Source of the DNA: Steromphala cineraria
Lineage: Eukaryota > Mollusca > Gastropoda > Trochida > Trochidae
Reading direction: 5' to 3'
Length of the DNA stretch: 64,000 nucleotides
NCBI GenBank assembly: GCA_916613615.1
Contig: OU744720.1
Span: 7,605,749 to 7,669,748, forward strand
Within the stretch, counting starts at the first letter, position 1, and each line of letters opens with the position of its first letter. The notes under the pieces were generated by a model. That model ran no database searches and was not told where the DNA came from. It worked only from the letters and a program-made list of their open reading frames with translations. The position numbers and the translations under genes are program-made. Positions 12,701-24,700 of this stretch are shown piece by piece.

Positions 12701-15700
12701 AAATGGTAGGGAAGAGGTAGAAAGAAGAGGTGGTTAGTACCCTGGAGTCACGTTAACCCGAACATTGCGTCCTGGAGCTAAGTAACCCGAGTGAGAGGAG
12801 AAAGTTCCCTGGAGTCATAACCCGGACATTGCGTCCTGGAGCTAAGACCCGGGTGTAAGAGGAAAGTACCCTGGAGTCATAACCCGGACATGGTGTCCTT
12901 GAGTTGATAACCCGGGCTTGTTAGTTATGAGGTATAGAGAGAATGAAGAAGGTGGGGGGTAAAAGGGTTATTTAGTATGAATTGGGGGCGAAAAACCCAA
13001 ATGAGGTTGGAATGTTTATGAGCAACCGAAAGCCCCCAAGAAAAATAAGGGAAATATAAGCAGAAGGAATATAATGAATAATATGCATGAAAATGACTAG
13101 ATAATTACATTGACGATGGAGATAAATACTAGAAAACATGAGATATTAGAGTCCATGTGAATTACAAGGGTAGCCGAGCCACAAGTTCGAGGTTACACAG
13201 ATACCAGGTGCCTGTATCCTGTGCACATGATTATGAGCATGGAAACATCCGGGGAATGTCTTGATAAGTTTGTACATATGTATGAGAACATACTGTTGAT
13301 GGGCTATCACAACACATAATAAAGAAAATGTCACATATCACTATAAACATAAGTGTACCAACATGTGAATATTAGAGTCCCTGTTGGAAATCACTGGGAT
13401 CATGCATGCATAGACACGCATTTAAGTTCACATTCCTGAGTATCTGTTGAATAATGTCTGTGCAATGTTACAAGGCTAGCCTGCATGTGCAAAAGGTGTC
13501 GTATAGGTTACTTGCACATAGAGCGTTGGGCTTGCTGGAGTGCAGAACGCGGAGTGTGAATATACCTATTATAACAGTCAGAAGACCAACGTCCCAAGGT
13601 TTTGATAAGGTGATCCTCTATTCTGGCTTCCGCTGCAGATGTTGCGGCTCCGATACGAAACGAATGTCCAGAATAGAGATCTGCATCGAGGCCTGCCCTT
13701 CGGAGGGTTGTGTGCAGGTGATCTAGGAACATCACCCTAGTCATTGGTCTACTTGCTTGGTCTACGAACAGGGCGTCACAATCTCTAGCACCTTGAGCAC
13801 GTCTTGTGCTCACAAATGTTGACATACTCACATAGGGACATACGGGCAGTTGTGTTGCAAAGATGCTGATATCAACACCTTTCCTGTAGGGATCAGTTTT
13901 TGAAGCTTTCAGTCGCAAGGTAAAGGTTTGTTGGGTATGATCCAACTGCACATCACCTACACACACATTCTGGTCGGCTTCGAACTTGCCATAACATGTA
14001 AACTCTCCGCAGCGGAGAAAGCCGAAGAAAGCCACACAGCACATTGTTTCCATCAACAAATCCATATATGGTCCGAAGATGCTTGATCTGAGCACGGAAA
14101 TAACTTTAGACAGTACAGGAAATGTTATTGGAAGCCGTACAATAGTTGACACAGATTGGAGCTTTTTGTAGCCCCGCATCAGGGTTTGTAAACGAGCATA
14201 TTGCAAGGAATGTGGAGTAGTTAGTGGGCACGTGATTCCAGCTTGCAAGGCCCAAAATCTGATACCAGCTAAGTAGGTCCTGACGGTAGTACAGGCCAGC
14301 TTGAGCGTCTGTAGACAATAAGCGAGGAAAGCCTGGAGGTGCTGTTCGTCAAGAGGAGTGTGGAGGATGGACTGCTGCGATGGCTGTAGAAGCTGTCGTG
14401 TGACGAGGAAGGACTGGTAACACCTCAATCCCGTCAGGTAAGCTGTCCTTGTCTTCTGTCCAATAGAAGCGTCCCACATGTCGTGTAGAGGGTTAGTCAG
14501 GTCCACATCACTTCCGAGAGGGTTGGGTGGGGTGTCGCCTCCGGGTCTGCCTCCGTGGCCAGTGCTCTGAACCGGGACATCTGTGAACGAGAGAGCGCAT
14601 CAGCAATACTGTTATGCTTTCCAGGCACATGCATAGCAGACACAATCATGTTACACTTAGCGGCATGCCATGCGAGTGTTCTCATAAGACACATAATCTT
14701 TGGACACTTAGATCTACCTTTGTTTATAATACACACTGTTGCTTGATTGTCACAATTAAAGCGCACACGTTTAGATTCCCACTTGTGACCCCAGACCAAC
14801 ACTGATAACACGATAGGGTACAATTCAAGGAGTGCAGTGGACAAAGTTTTAGGCACATCTGTGGAGAATAGCTTGGGCCACTTGCCCGCGAACCAAGCAC
14901 CATCATAGTATGCCCCAAAACCAATAGTTGAAGAAGCATCTGTCCAGAGGTTAATGTCTGAGGCATGGGTAATGGCATTTTCATGAAACAAGGAAACTCC
15001 ATTCCACTCCCTGATAAACTTGACCCACATAGAAAGTTCTTTCCTACAGCTAGAATTGAGAGTCACGTGGTGATGCAGTTTGGAGACCCCCTTAGAGAGA
15101 GCAATGAGGTAGGAAACGAAGGAACGTCCAGGAATGATCACTCTACATGCATAGTTGAGGTGTCCTAGAAGAGATAGAAGCTCGCGTTTAGTGCAAGTCC
15201 TTCTCTGAGAAAAAGAAGACAGGATATCGGCAATCCGTAACACTTTTTCCTGTGGCAAGCGAGCAGTCATGTTGTCCGAATTAAGGATGATACCGAGGTA
15301 TTCAATCTCTGTGGTTGGACCTGCCGTTTTGTGATGAGCTAGTGGAATATTGAGTGAGGAAAACACATGGAGTAGGGTACGCATAGTCTTATCTGCATTG
15401 TACGTGGGGGGGTCTACTGTAAGGAAATCATCCAACAGATGCAGGATGCAGCTAATGTCATGATTGTTTGTCAATATCCAGCAGATAGCACTAGAAATAG
15501 AGTAAAAAATTACTGGACTTGAGCGGCAACCAAATGCTAAACGTGTATAGAAGTAGTATTCTTTGTTCCATCTAAAACCGAAGAACGGCCAAGAATCTGG
15601 GTGGAGCGGTACTTGCTTAAAGGCGTCTGTAATGTCCACTTTGCACATTTGTGCGCCTTGTCCGAGCTCGATCAGTTTTGAGATGGCATTGTCGATAGTG

Positions 15701-18700
15701 ACGTAGTTTAAGGAACAGTCATCTTTGTTAATAAGGTTGTTGATGCTGTCGCCGACGTCGTTGTGAGGAGCCGATAAGTCCAGAATCAGTCGTTTCTTCT
15801 TATTGTACTTTCCTGTGGCTACACCCAGGGGTGAAACTCGATAAGTGGGGAAAGGAGGAGATGAAAAAGGTCCAATCACGTAGTTCCGGGTTACTTCCTT
15901 ATGAATCAGCTCTTCCACAACTTCGGGTTCTTTAACTGCACTCAGGTTATTTTTACATTCCAGACTGGTGGGTGGGAAAGTTTGAAGTTTGGGATGAAAA
16001 CCTTGCTCGAGCCCTTTGATAATGGAATGGCTAACACTATGATCTGGGTACTGTAGCAGCTCGAATTTGAAGGTTTGAATGTTTATAGGGGATAGTGGGT
16101 AGCTTGGGACGTGCGAGCTCTCCAGTCACTGCTCTTTCCTAGTTTTTTGACAGTTACCCCTGTTATGATTCCCAAAGCACCGGATGCAGATGTGTGAGAA
16201 AGTGCAAGAGTAACGAGTGCAACCCCTGTCATTAAAGTTGTTGCAGATTTCTTTCCCTTCGTGTCGAATGCGAAGCCTGCCATGAGTATCCTGATTGGTC
16301 TTGCGAGGGAAATCTCCTCTGGCATTCGTAGGTTGGGGCGGGGTGTCTGAAGCCTGGGGGCAGAAATCTGATGAGTGTGTGAGGCTGTTACACGTACTGC
16401 ACACTTTAGCTTTAAGACCTGATGTCACGATAGACCAAATGCGTAGGTCCTTTTCTCCCCAGGAAATGATTTGTCCTTTCTCCATGTAAGCCGCCACACG
16501 TTTTGCGAACATGACGTGATAATTATAAAACGCCGGTCCAGGATATAATTTGGCGAGATCCAGGCAGACACGTTGATGTTTGTCAAGTTCTAGCTTCAGG
16601 GCAGTGTTGCTTTCACATAACTGAGTTTTGTAAATGTCAAATGCTTCTAAGAATTCCTGCAGAGACAGGTGCCGTTTGAGTTTGGAGGGTGTAAGGTCAG
16701 GGTCACCTAATTCGTGGTCCTGCAACAAACTGGCCAAATTGATATATTCACCTTTTTTAATTCGTTTTGTCAGAGAGGTTGGAATGGTGTCGATGTATGG
16801 TAGGCTATTAGAAGACACAGGTGTTGGTGGGTTGAAGGCAACCTGGCTGGTGGGATTGTCCGACTCTTCGTAGCTAGTAGATGGTGAAGGCGAGATTGGT
16901 GGCAGTGAAGATTGTGTCAGTCTGTGTAGGGAAGCGTTGACGGAAGCGACGAGGTCCTTTAGCTCGTTGAACTCCTGTCTATTGACGACTGAAGACTGGG
17001 CTGTCTGACTGTTAGCAACTTCCGGTGAATTTGGCCGCTCGTCTATCGGTGAATTTGAAGACACCGTCGGAGACGTGACTGTAGCACTTGTACGTCGTCG
17101 CCTAGCAGCATTCTCGTCATATAGCTGGGCTAATTGTTTTCTTGACCAGCTGGAAGGGACAGCTACGCCAATCGCCGATAGCTTTTCTCTCAAGGCAGCA
17201 GCGGTCAAATACGGACTCTGGTGAGATGTTGGCGATGGCACTGAAGGTGTTGTGGTAGATTTCTGAGTGCCTCTGCGAGTGGTGCGGCCCGTTGACGAGT
17301 TTCTGTGATTGTCAGTCATTGTTACCTTGACTCATAACAAGGATGATGGATGACTTGAAGAGGATCGTAGGTAGAATATATTCTTGATTACAAGACAATG
17401 AGCGAAGTGGGCGGAAGCAAGACAAAGGAAGACAAAGGAAGAACAATGGACAAGTCAAAACGCATGCGCAAAATGCATGCTGGGAATTAAAAAGATTAAG
17501 AAAGAAATTTTTTATTTTTTTGAGTAATAAAAATATAAAATATTACGTAGATCAAATTATATGAGTAATAGTAAAGAAAAGATAATTAAGGATAATAAAA
17601 AGGATATTAATTTTGTGTGGATTAAAGAAAGATATTAATGCAAGAGTATTTGGAAAAACCGGAAGTAGTTTCCAGAATAGTGACGGAATTGGAATTGTGC
17701 TGGAAAGCACGCTCAGGCCGAAAGAAAGATAAGTATTATTGCAAGAGTTTGAAGTAGAGGGATAATGTTATGTAAAAGAATTTATACTTTTAATATTGTG
17801 ATTGTATAATTTATGATTAAAGCAAGAAATATTAAAAGTTGAAAGTTAAAAAATATGATAGGATGGAGGTGATATTTGACTGCACAAACAAAAACAGTAA
17901 ATTTACATTACTTCTCAAGAGATAATATATACAAAATCTAAACTTCATAGCGCAAAAACTTTTCAAGTTATTGTGTTTACAAGGAATTGCAATAACTCAT
18001 ATCTCATGACCTTGACCTTTAACCTTCAAGGTCACACAATCATTGAACACTTTTTATTGAGTATAACAATCATGTATTGATTAAAAGTGATCATAGTTAA
18101 AATTAAGCATTTTTGCTAAACCATGCTTAAGTCATGACCTTGATGTGACCTTGACCTTTGACGGATTGTAGCCGAAACCTTTTCAAATTTTTTTACTTTT
18201 CCAAGGATGATATATACCAAGTTAGAGCTTCATAGCACAAAAACTTTTCAAGTTACCGTGTTTACAAAGAATTTTGCGGTGATTTTATAACTCGTGACCT
18301 TGACCTTTGAACTTGAAAGTGAACATGTCATAATGATTCCCTGGAAGTATTAACATTTAGACATGTTCATGAGTTCTGAGAAAGCTAAATGGGATAAAGT
18401 TATAGCCAAATTTAGTGCATTTTGTAATAACTCATATCTCATGACCTTGGCCTTTGACCTTCAAGGTCACACAATCATTGAACACTTTTTATTGAGTATA
18501 ACAATAATGTATTGTTTAAAAGTGTTCATAGTTAAAATAAAGCATTTTCGCTAAAATATGCTTACGTCATGACCTTGCTGTGACCTTGACCTTTGACGTA
18601 TTGTAGCCAAAACCTTTTCAAAGTTTTTTACTTTTCCAAGGATGATATATACCAAGTTAGAGCTTCATAGCACAAAAACTTTTCAAGTTATCGCGTTTAC

Positions 18701-21700
18701 AAGGAATTCTTAGAGTGAATACATAGCTCGTGACCTTGACCTTTGACCTTGAAAGTGAACGTGTCAAAATCGTTCCCCCGAGGTATGAGTAGTAAGGTAT
18801 AAATAAGAGTTCTGGAAAGCTCAGTGGAAAAAAGTTATAGCTAGTAGTACGAGTGCGGCGGCGGCGATGGAAACTTCACAATAATCCTTGTCAAGATAGT
18901 CATTACAAATACAAATCTTATTTAATCCTCGCCATTTTTAATGGCTGATTTGCAGACATGGTTTTAAAATCAAAAAGATGTCTAAACTCAAAACTGATGT
19001 CAATTTTCACAATTTAAACAATTCCTTTACACTTTAACTATCAAAATACTTGGTGTCAACAAATATTATTCAAATTTTTGTTTCATCACAACTAGTTAAG
19101 AAAGGGAGTCTACTCTATTTGGCCACTGGATAAAGAATCCTCCTATACTATGTAAAATTGTTGCAAAGCTACTGTTGAAGTAAACCTGACCTGTCTATCA
19201 ACAAAGATTGAACTTGATGTGTTAAGCTACAAACCTTTGGCAATGTCTTCTTCCTCCTGTTGGCCCTCCCTGGCAGGATCAGAGCTTTTCTTGGGCTGAA
19301 CATTGCAAACAGGGAATGAGTATCAGTACTGGAGAAACAGTTGCACATTTTTACTAACTAGTTATCATTACAAGTGCAAGATTTCTGAGACTTCTAAACC
19401 TTTTTACACATTTCTAACAAATGCGTATTATTGACTTTTTCCCTGCAAAAAGGTCTAAGAACAGGCTGTATAGTATCAAATCATGAAATGAGTTAAATTA
19501 CAAACCAGAAGACCTTCATCAAAGGCTTTCACTATCACATGATTGGTGCAAGTAACTGTTAGCAATAAGTGTTACATGTTACAGATATCTTTCATCTTAA
19601 AGTGATGACTTAAATACTGTGCCACCGATTTGTTTGCTGAACACTTCTGACAGAGCATGTACATGTACATATAGGGACTGAAGTGGGTATTAAAACTTCA
19701 TAGAAGGTTGTACGAACCCCTGCGTCTGGATCTGTAAAGTCTGTTCCCTCTTTCCTTAGGCTCTCATACAGTGATGGAATAAGACTGAAAAAGACATAAA
19801 ACACTTCAAAATGTGAAACTGAAAGGAGAAACAATTCTTTTTTTTGTTACTGAAATTTCAAAGAGTATTGGTAACAACACATTCCTGAAGACCAAATGTC
19901 TGGAACTCATGTAAAACGTAGATGTGGAACTGGTAGGAACATGCCTGCACTTTGGTAAAAAACTGGGTACAAAACTAGATCATAAAGAACTCATAGGTCT
20001 TGACTGTGACCTTACAGATTAGGGTAAATCCTAGCAGACTTTCAAGCATCACCAGGCATTGTGTGATAATCAACTTCATAGTACTTTGAAAAAGTTTTAT
20101 AGTGTGGTTTTCAATTTTTAATTTTGACAATGTAAATCATTAACAAAACAATGTCTTAAATATGTATGAAATGGGTAAATTCAGCTCCTTATACTTTCAT
20201 AGGATTCCAGCTTGACCCAACGCAGACTCTGCCATGAGTAATTGTCATACTCTCAGAAGTTTGTTCACTTGCTAACTTGCTCTTCCTAGTACATAAATGG
20301 GTAAAATCTCCATCTAGAACATTTATTTTCCAAAAACTGCTTCTCAAGATTTAATGTCACATCCTGTAACTATTGTATCTTACCTTAGTGCTGGGTCATC
20401 TTTAAACTCGGACATCTCGGCCCATTTTTTTATCATAAACTTCAATCTTTGGGCTACTTTGGGGTGAGCCTATAAAAAAAGAATGTCTCATAACATAGCT
20501 GTACCTAAATTTCATACATGATAAAACAAAGACATGAGAATAGCTTCACAGCTGTGAACACTATCTACTGTAACAAGAGCAACAAGAGCCCACAGCTCAC
20601 TCATATACCCCGCTTCTCAAAAATATACATCAAAGTAAATGATTGTGCCTCGAATTACCGGTGGATTAAATTTATGACAGAAAAACTGAGAAAATGTCAA
20701 AACTTTATGCAAATAGGGGCCCAAACTTACAAAAGGCACAAGTGACAAGTTAAATACTTGCTGGCAATCAGTTTCAAGGTAACAAAATTGAAAGAAAAGT
20801 GTAACAGGCGGAGGGAGTCAGAGACTAATGATTGGACACACTGAATGCTAATTACCTCCAACTTCTTCATGACGGAGTTTCAAAAACAGGGATTCTTGAA
20901 TTAGGTTCAAATAGAAATTAAGGTTTATTACCATGGCTTTGAAATAATATTTTCAAATGGAACTCTAACTGACCTTTTGGTTTATAAGGGTTCTACACTC
21001 GGAAACAAAGTCTCTGGAACAAATTTCTAAATGGAAAGATCTTCCACAGTTGTTTACACATGCATCCAGTAGCTGAAAACAACAGAACAAAACATTGATT
21101 ACTCATAATCCAGATTTCACATTTAAACACATTCTAGTAACTAAAAAATAAAAGTACCGAGGGTACAGAAGCTCACCTTAAAATGAATGATGTGGTGAAA
21201 TGGTTTAATTATACATGTAACCATCTTTTATATAATTGATTATGGCTGCCATCATGATTTTTTTATCTATTAAAATACTAGTCTTCTTTTGGAAACGACT
21301 AGAGCTTGAACAAACATTAATACACGAATGATATAATCATGATAAGTTAACAAGCAGTAGGTTTTTGTATAACTTTTTTGTATATCTATGGCTGAATTGG
21401 TGACCATCTTGTACTTTTTAATCTTCAAAATGCTACTTTTATGTGGGCATCCGTATTAATTTCATTATGATATCTTGATTGGTTTAGGTGTATCCATTTA
21501 AATGTCATTCATTACTTACAGGATGGTGGGCACTTACATTTGTTTTGTAGTGAATCATTAATATGATTTCAAGATTATTTCACTGATGGTTATGCTGCAT
21601 GGGATATTGAGAATCCCAAAAGTACAGATTTTTCAAGGAAAATGAATGACTGATTGAGAGGAAAGTCATTAACACAGCAATGCATAAGACACATTTATTT

Positions 21701-24700
21701 TGTTCACATAATATTTACATGTCAAGTGACCATGAGATGTCTTTCATTAAAGTATCAATTTATTTAACAATCATACAGTACTATAATGGTAAACATTTTT
21801 GCATTGTCAAATCAACAGAGAGATATGACAAATCAAATTTCCTTACTTTTCTTACTAAACCCTTTTCGATTTTCATCTGTTTATTTATTCCACATCAACT
21901 TATCATGTAGATTGCTAAACACAAAGCTTATTGTAGACAAGTTTTGTGTAAGTTGTTATTCTTAGAAAGAACATATCACTGTCATGAGAATACAAGTCCA
22001 TAACTTTTATTGCATACACATGGGCCATGGCCATATAGCATAATGCTCTACCATATAAATTGGGTCAGGTTGATTATGCAACAGACTAGCAGCTGACACT
22101 GTGATGCTAGCAGCCTGCCTTGGGATGTGTATTAGACAACATAGTGGAATATCTGAACTCTGGTTGACCCCTTATGTGTGGTATTTAAAGGATTATAAGG
22201 GAGATACCATTGTTTAAAATTTAACATGTTTAATGTGATTTGGTTTTTGCAGCTAGTTGCCATAAAGATTTTAAACAAATTAATTAATTATGTTTGTCTT
22301 TCATCTTAATTTTTTAGAAACACTTAAAAATATAGAACAACTTGCACGACAATCTTAAATATTCCATATTTAAGATAATATTATGATTAGTAAGTTCAAA
22401 TTAGAGAATTTATATAATGCGAGTGATCACTTGATGAAAGCTTAAAATTTAGTAATAATGATGTGTCATCTGCAGCTGAAAAGTCAATATTGCTGCTATC
22501 GCGGCCATCTTGGATTCTCAAAACTGAAACGTCTACCTTTCTGTGAGGAATCACCATGGGTATAACATAATACAATTTCAGAATGATATCTGTATTCGTT
22601 TAGAAGGAGTAGTCTTTTTCATGAAATCTAATTGAAAATTCAATATGGCTGTCATGGCGGCCATCTTGGATTCTCAAAACTGAAAGGTCTACCTTTCTGT
22701 GAGGAATCACCATGGGTATAACATAATACAATTTCAGAATGATATCTGTATTCGTTTAGAAGGAGTAGTCTTTTTCATGAAATCTAATTGAAAATTCAAT
22801 ATGGCTGTCATGGCGGCCATCTTGGATTCTCAAAACTGAAACGTCTACCTTTCTGTGGGGAATCACCATGGGTATAACATACTACAACTTCAGAATGATA
22901 TCTGAATTCGTTTAGGAGGAGTAGTCTTTTTCGTGAAAGTTTACGGACGGACGGACGGATGGACGGACGGACGGACAGACAGACGGACGACGGACGAAGC
23001 GCCATGACATAAGCTCACATTTACTTTGTAAAGGTGAGCTAAAAATGTTTCCTTTACATACACAATATTTTATATGTTGTGAACAATCGTCAAAATCTTG
23101 ACATTGTGATGGAAGAATGGGACACATTTGCAGTGAGAACTTTTGTTGTCAGAGGAGTTTTATCCCCTTAAAGCAGACAATTTTTCTCATAAAACAGGCA
23201 ACTCATCAACCAGGTGATTAAGAAGACTGAACAACGATCATTTCATAATAATGATTGGCAAATAATATCCAGTAATCAGGGAACACCCTGGTTTAAAGTA
23301 TGAAAGGGAGAAAAATCTTCCCTTAGCCTAATATAATGGGATTTTCAGAGAATGCAATGGTAAGTTTGACAAGAAAAACAAGGCAAAAGTGAGCGCGGCT
23401 CACATACCCCCGCTTGAGTTTGACCGCCTTCACGTAACATTAATTTGAAAATTTATGATTATGACTTAGAACACAATGATCTTGCAACCCTAAAAACTAT
23501 TTCGCTTCAAAACATCCCCGGCTATTTAGTTTTTGAATAAAATTCTGGGAACCCTGGAATTACCCTTAAAAGGCACAACAGCACTATACAGTCGAACCTT
23601 GTTTTGGTTACAGGTGAAAATCGTCCGGATAGCAAATCGTCCGGTTAACTGGGTCATTTTTCTTAAGAAATATGGACACATTGTTTGAAAATTTTTTGTC
23701 CGTAAGGTGAGATTTACGGATATACGGAGTCCGGGTATCCAAGGTTCGACTGTATACTTCCATACCAAATTTGAAGTGTTGAGTCATTTGGTATTTACAT
23801 ATGCTCCAGAAACAACACAAAGTCCAAAAATTGGACCGTTTTTGGTCAAAAATTCAAAACATATTCAGAACATTGAGTTGAAACCCCTAAAAGGCACCAC
23901 AGCACCATATAGGCTACTTCCATACCAAATTTGTAGTTTCTAAGTGGTATATTTTTTTAGTAATGCTCCGGAAACAAGACAAAGTCCAAAAATCGGACCG
24001 TTTTTGGTAAAAGTTTCAAAAATTATTTGGACCATTGAGCTGAAACCTCTAAAAGGCACAACAGCACCATATAGGCTACTTCCATACTAAATTTGTAGTT
24101 TCTAAGTGGTATAGTTTTTCAGTTATGCTCCGGAAACGAGACAAAGTCCAAAAATCAGACCGTTTTTGGTCAAAATTTCAAAAATTATTTGGACCATTGA
24201 GCTGAAACCCCTAAAAGGCACCACAGCACCATATAGGCTAGTTCCATACCAAATTTGAAGTTTCTAAGGGGTATAGTTTTTCAGTTATGCTCCGGAAACG
24301 AGACAAAGTCCAAAAATCAGACCGTTTTTGTTCAAAATTTCAAAAATTATTTGGACCATTGAGCTGAAACCCCTAAAAGGCACCACAGCATCATATAGGC
24401 TACTTCCATACCAAATTTGAAGTTTCTAAGTGGTATAGTTTTTGAGTAATGCTCCGGAAACGATTTCGGACGGACGCACGGACGGACGGACGGACGGACG
24501 CACGGACGGACACGCGGAGCGCTATATACCCCCGACTACGAGCGGGGGTATAATAATAATAGTTTTGATTGTTGCAATGAGACTTTCTCCCCTCATAAGT
24601 ATTGATAATGGGATATATTGATACATCAATGGGTAAATATCCCAAAATCCCTGTCCAAAGTGATCCCTGAGTAATGAGTAACCCTTAATCCCCCTAATGG

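Larger units (their letters stand above)
11586..17909 (-). mobile_element. DIRS/Ngaro-type tyrosine-recombinase retrotransposon
   Basis: A 6.3 kb element in STAM intron 7, same strand as STAM. In its own direction: A1 (17909-17388), gag, RT-RNase H, tyrosine recombinase, then B (12998-12593), A2 (12592-12071), a spacer and B (11991-11586). A1/A2 are both 522 bases and the B copies both 406 bases, nearly identical in each pair. This split direct-repeat layout (A1-ORFs-B1-A2-B2) is that of Ngaro/PAT elements in the DIRS order. There is no LTR, no DDE integrase and no target duplication. No SGNH hydrolase or methyltransferase domain was seen. The ends are fixed by the flanks: a uninterrupted copy of the target (AAAATGTTGTACTTCTC) survives at about 11472-11490. 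Confidence 0.92.

Noticed and set aside
13454..16873. Plus-strand frames within the retrotransposon.
   Set aside because: They are shadows of gag, RT and recombinase, which are clearly coding on the minus strand.
11586..17909. LTR retrotransposon interpretation.
   Set aside because: There are no LTRs, no DDE integrase and no protease; a tyrosine recombinase and split direct repeats are present instead.
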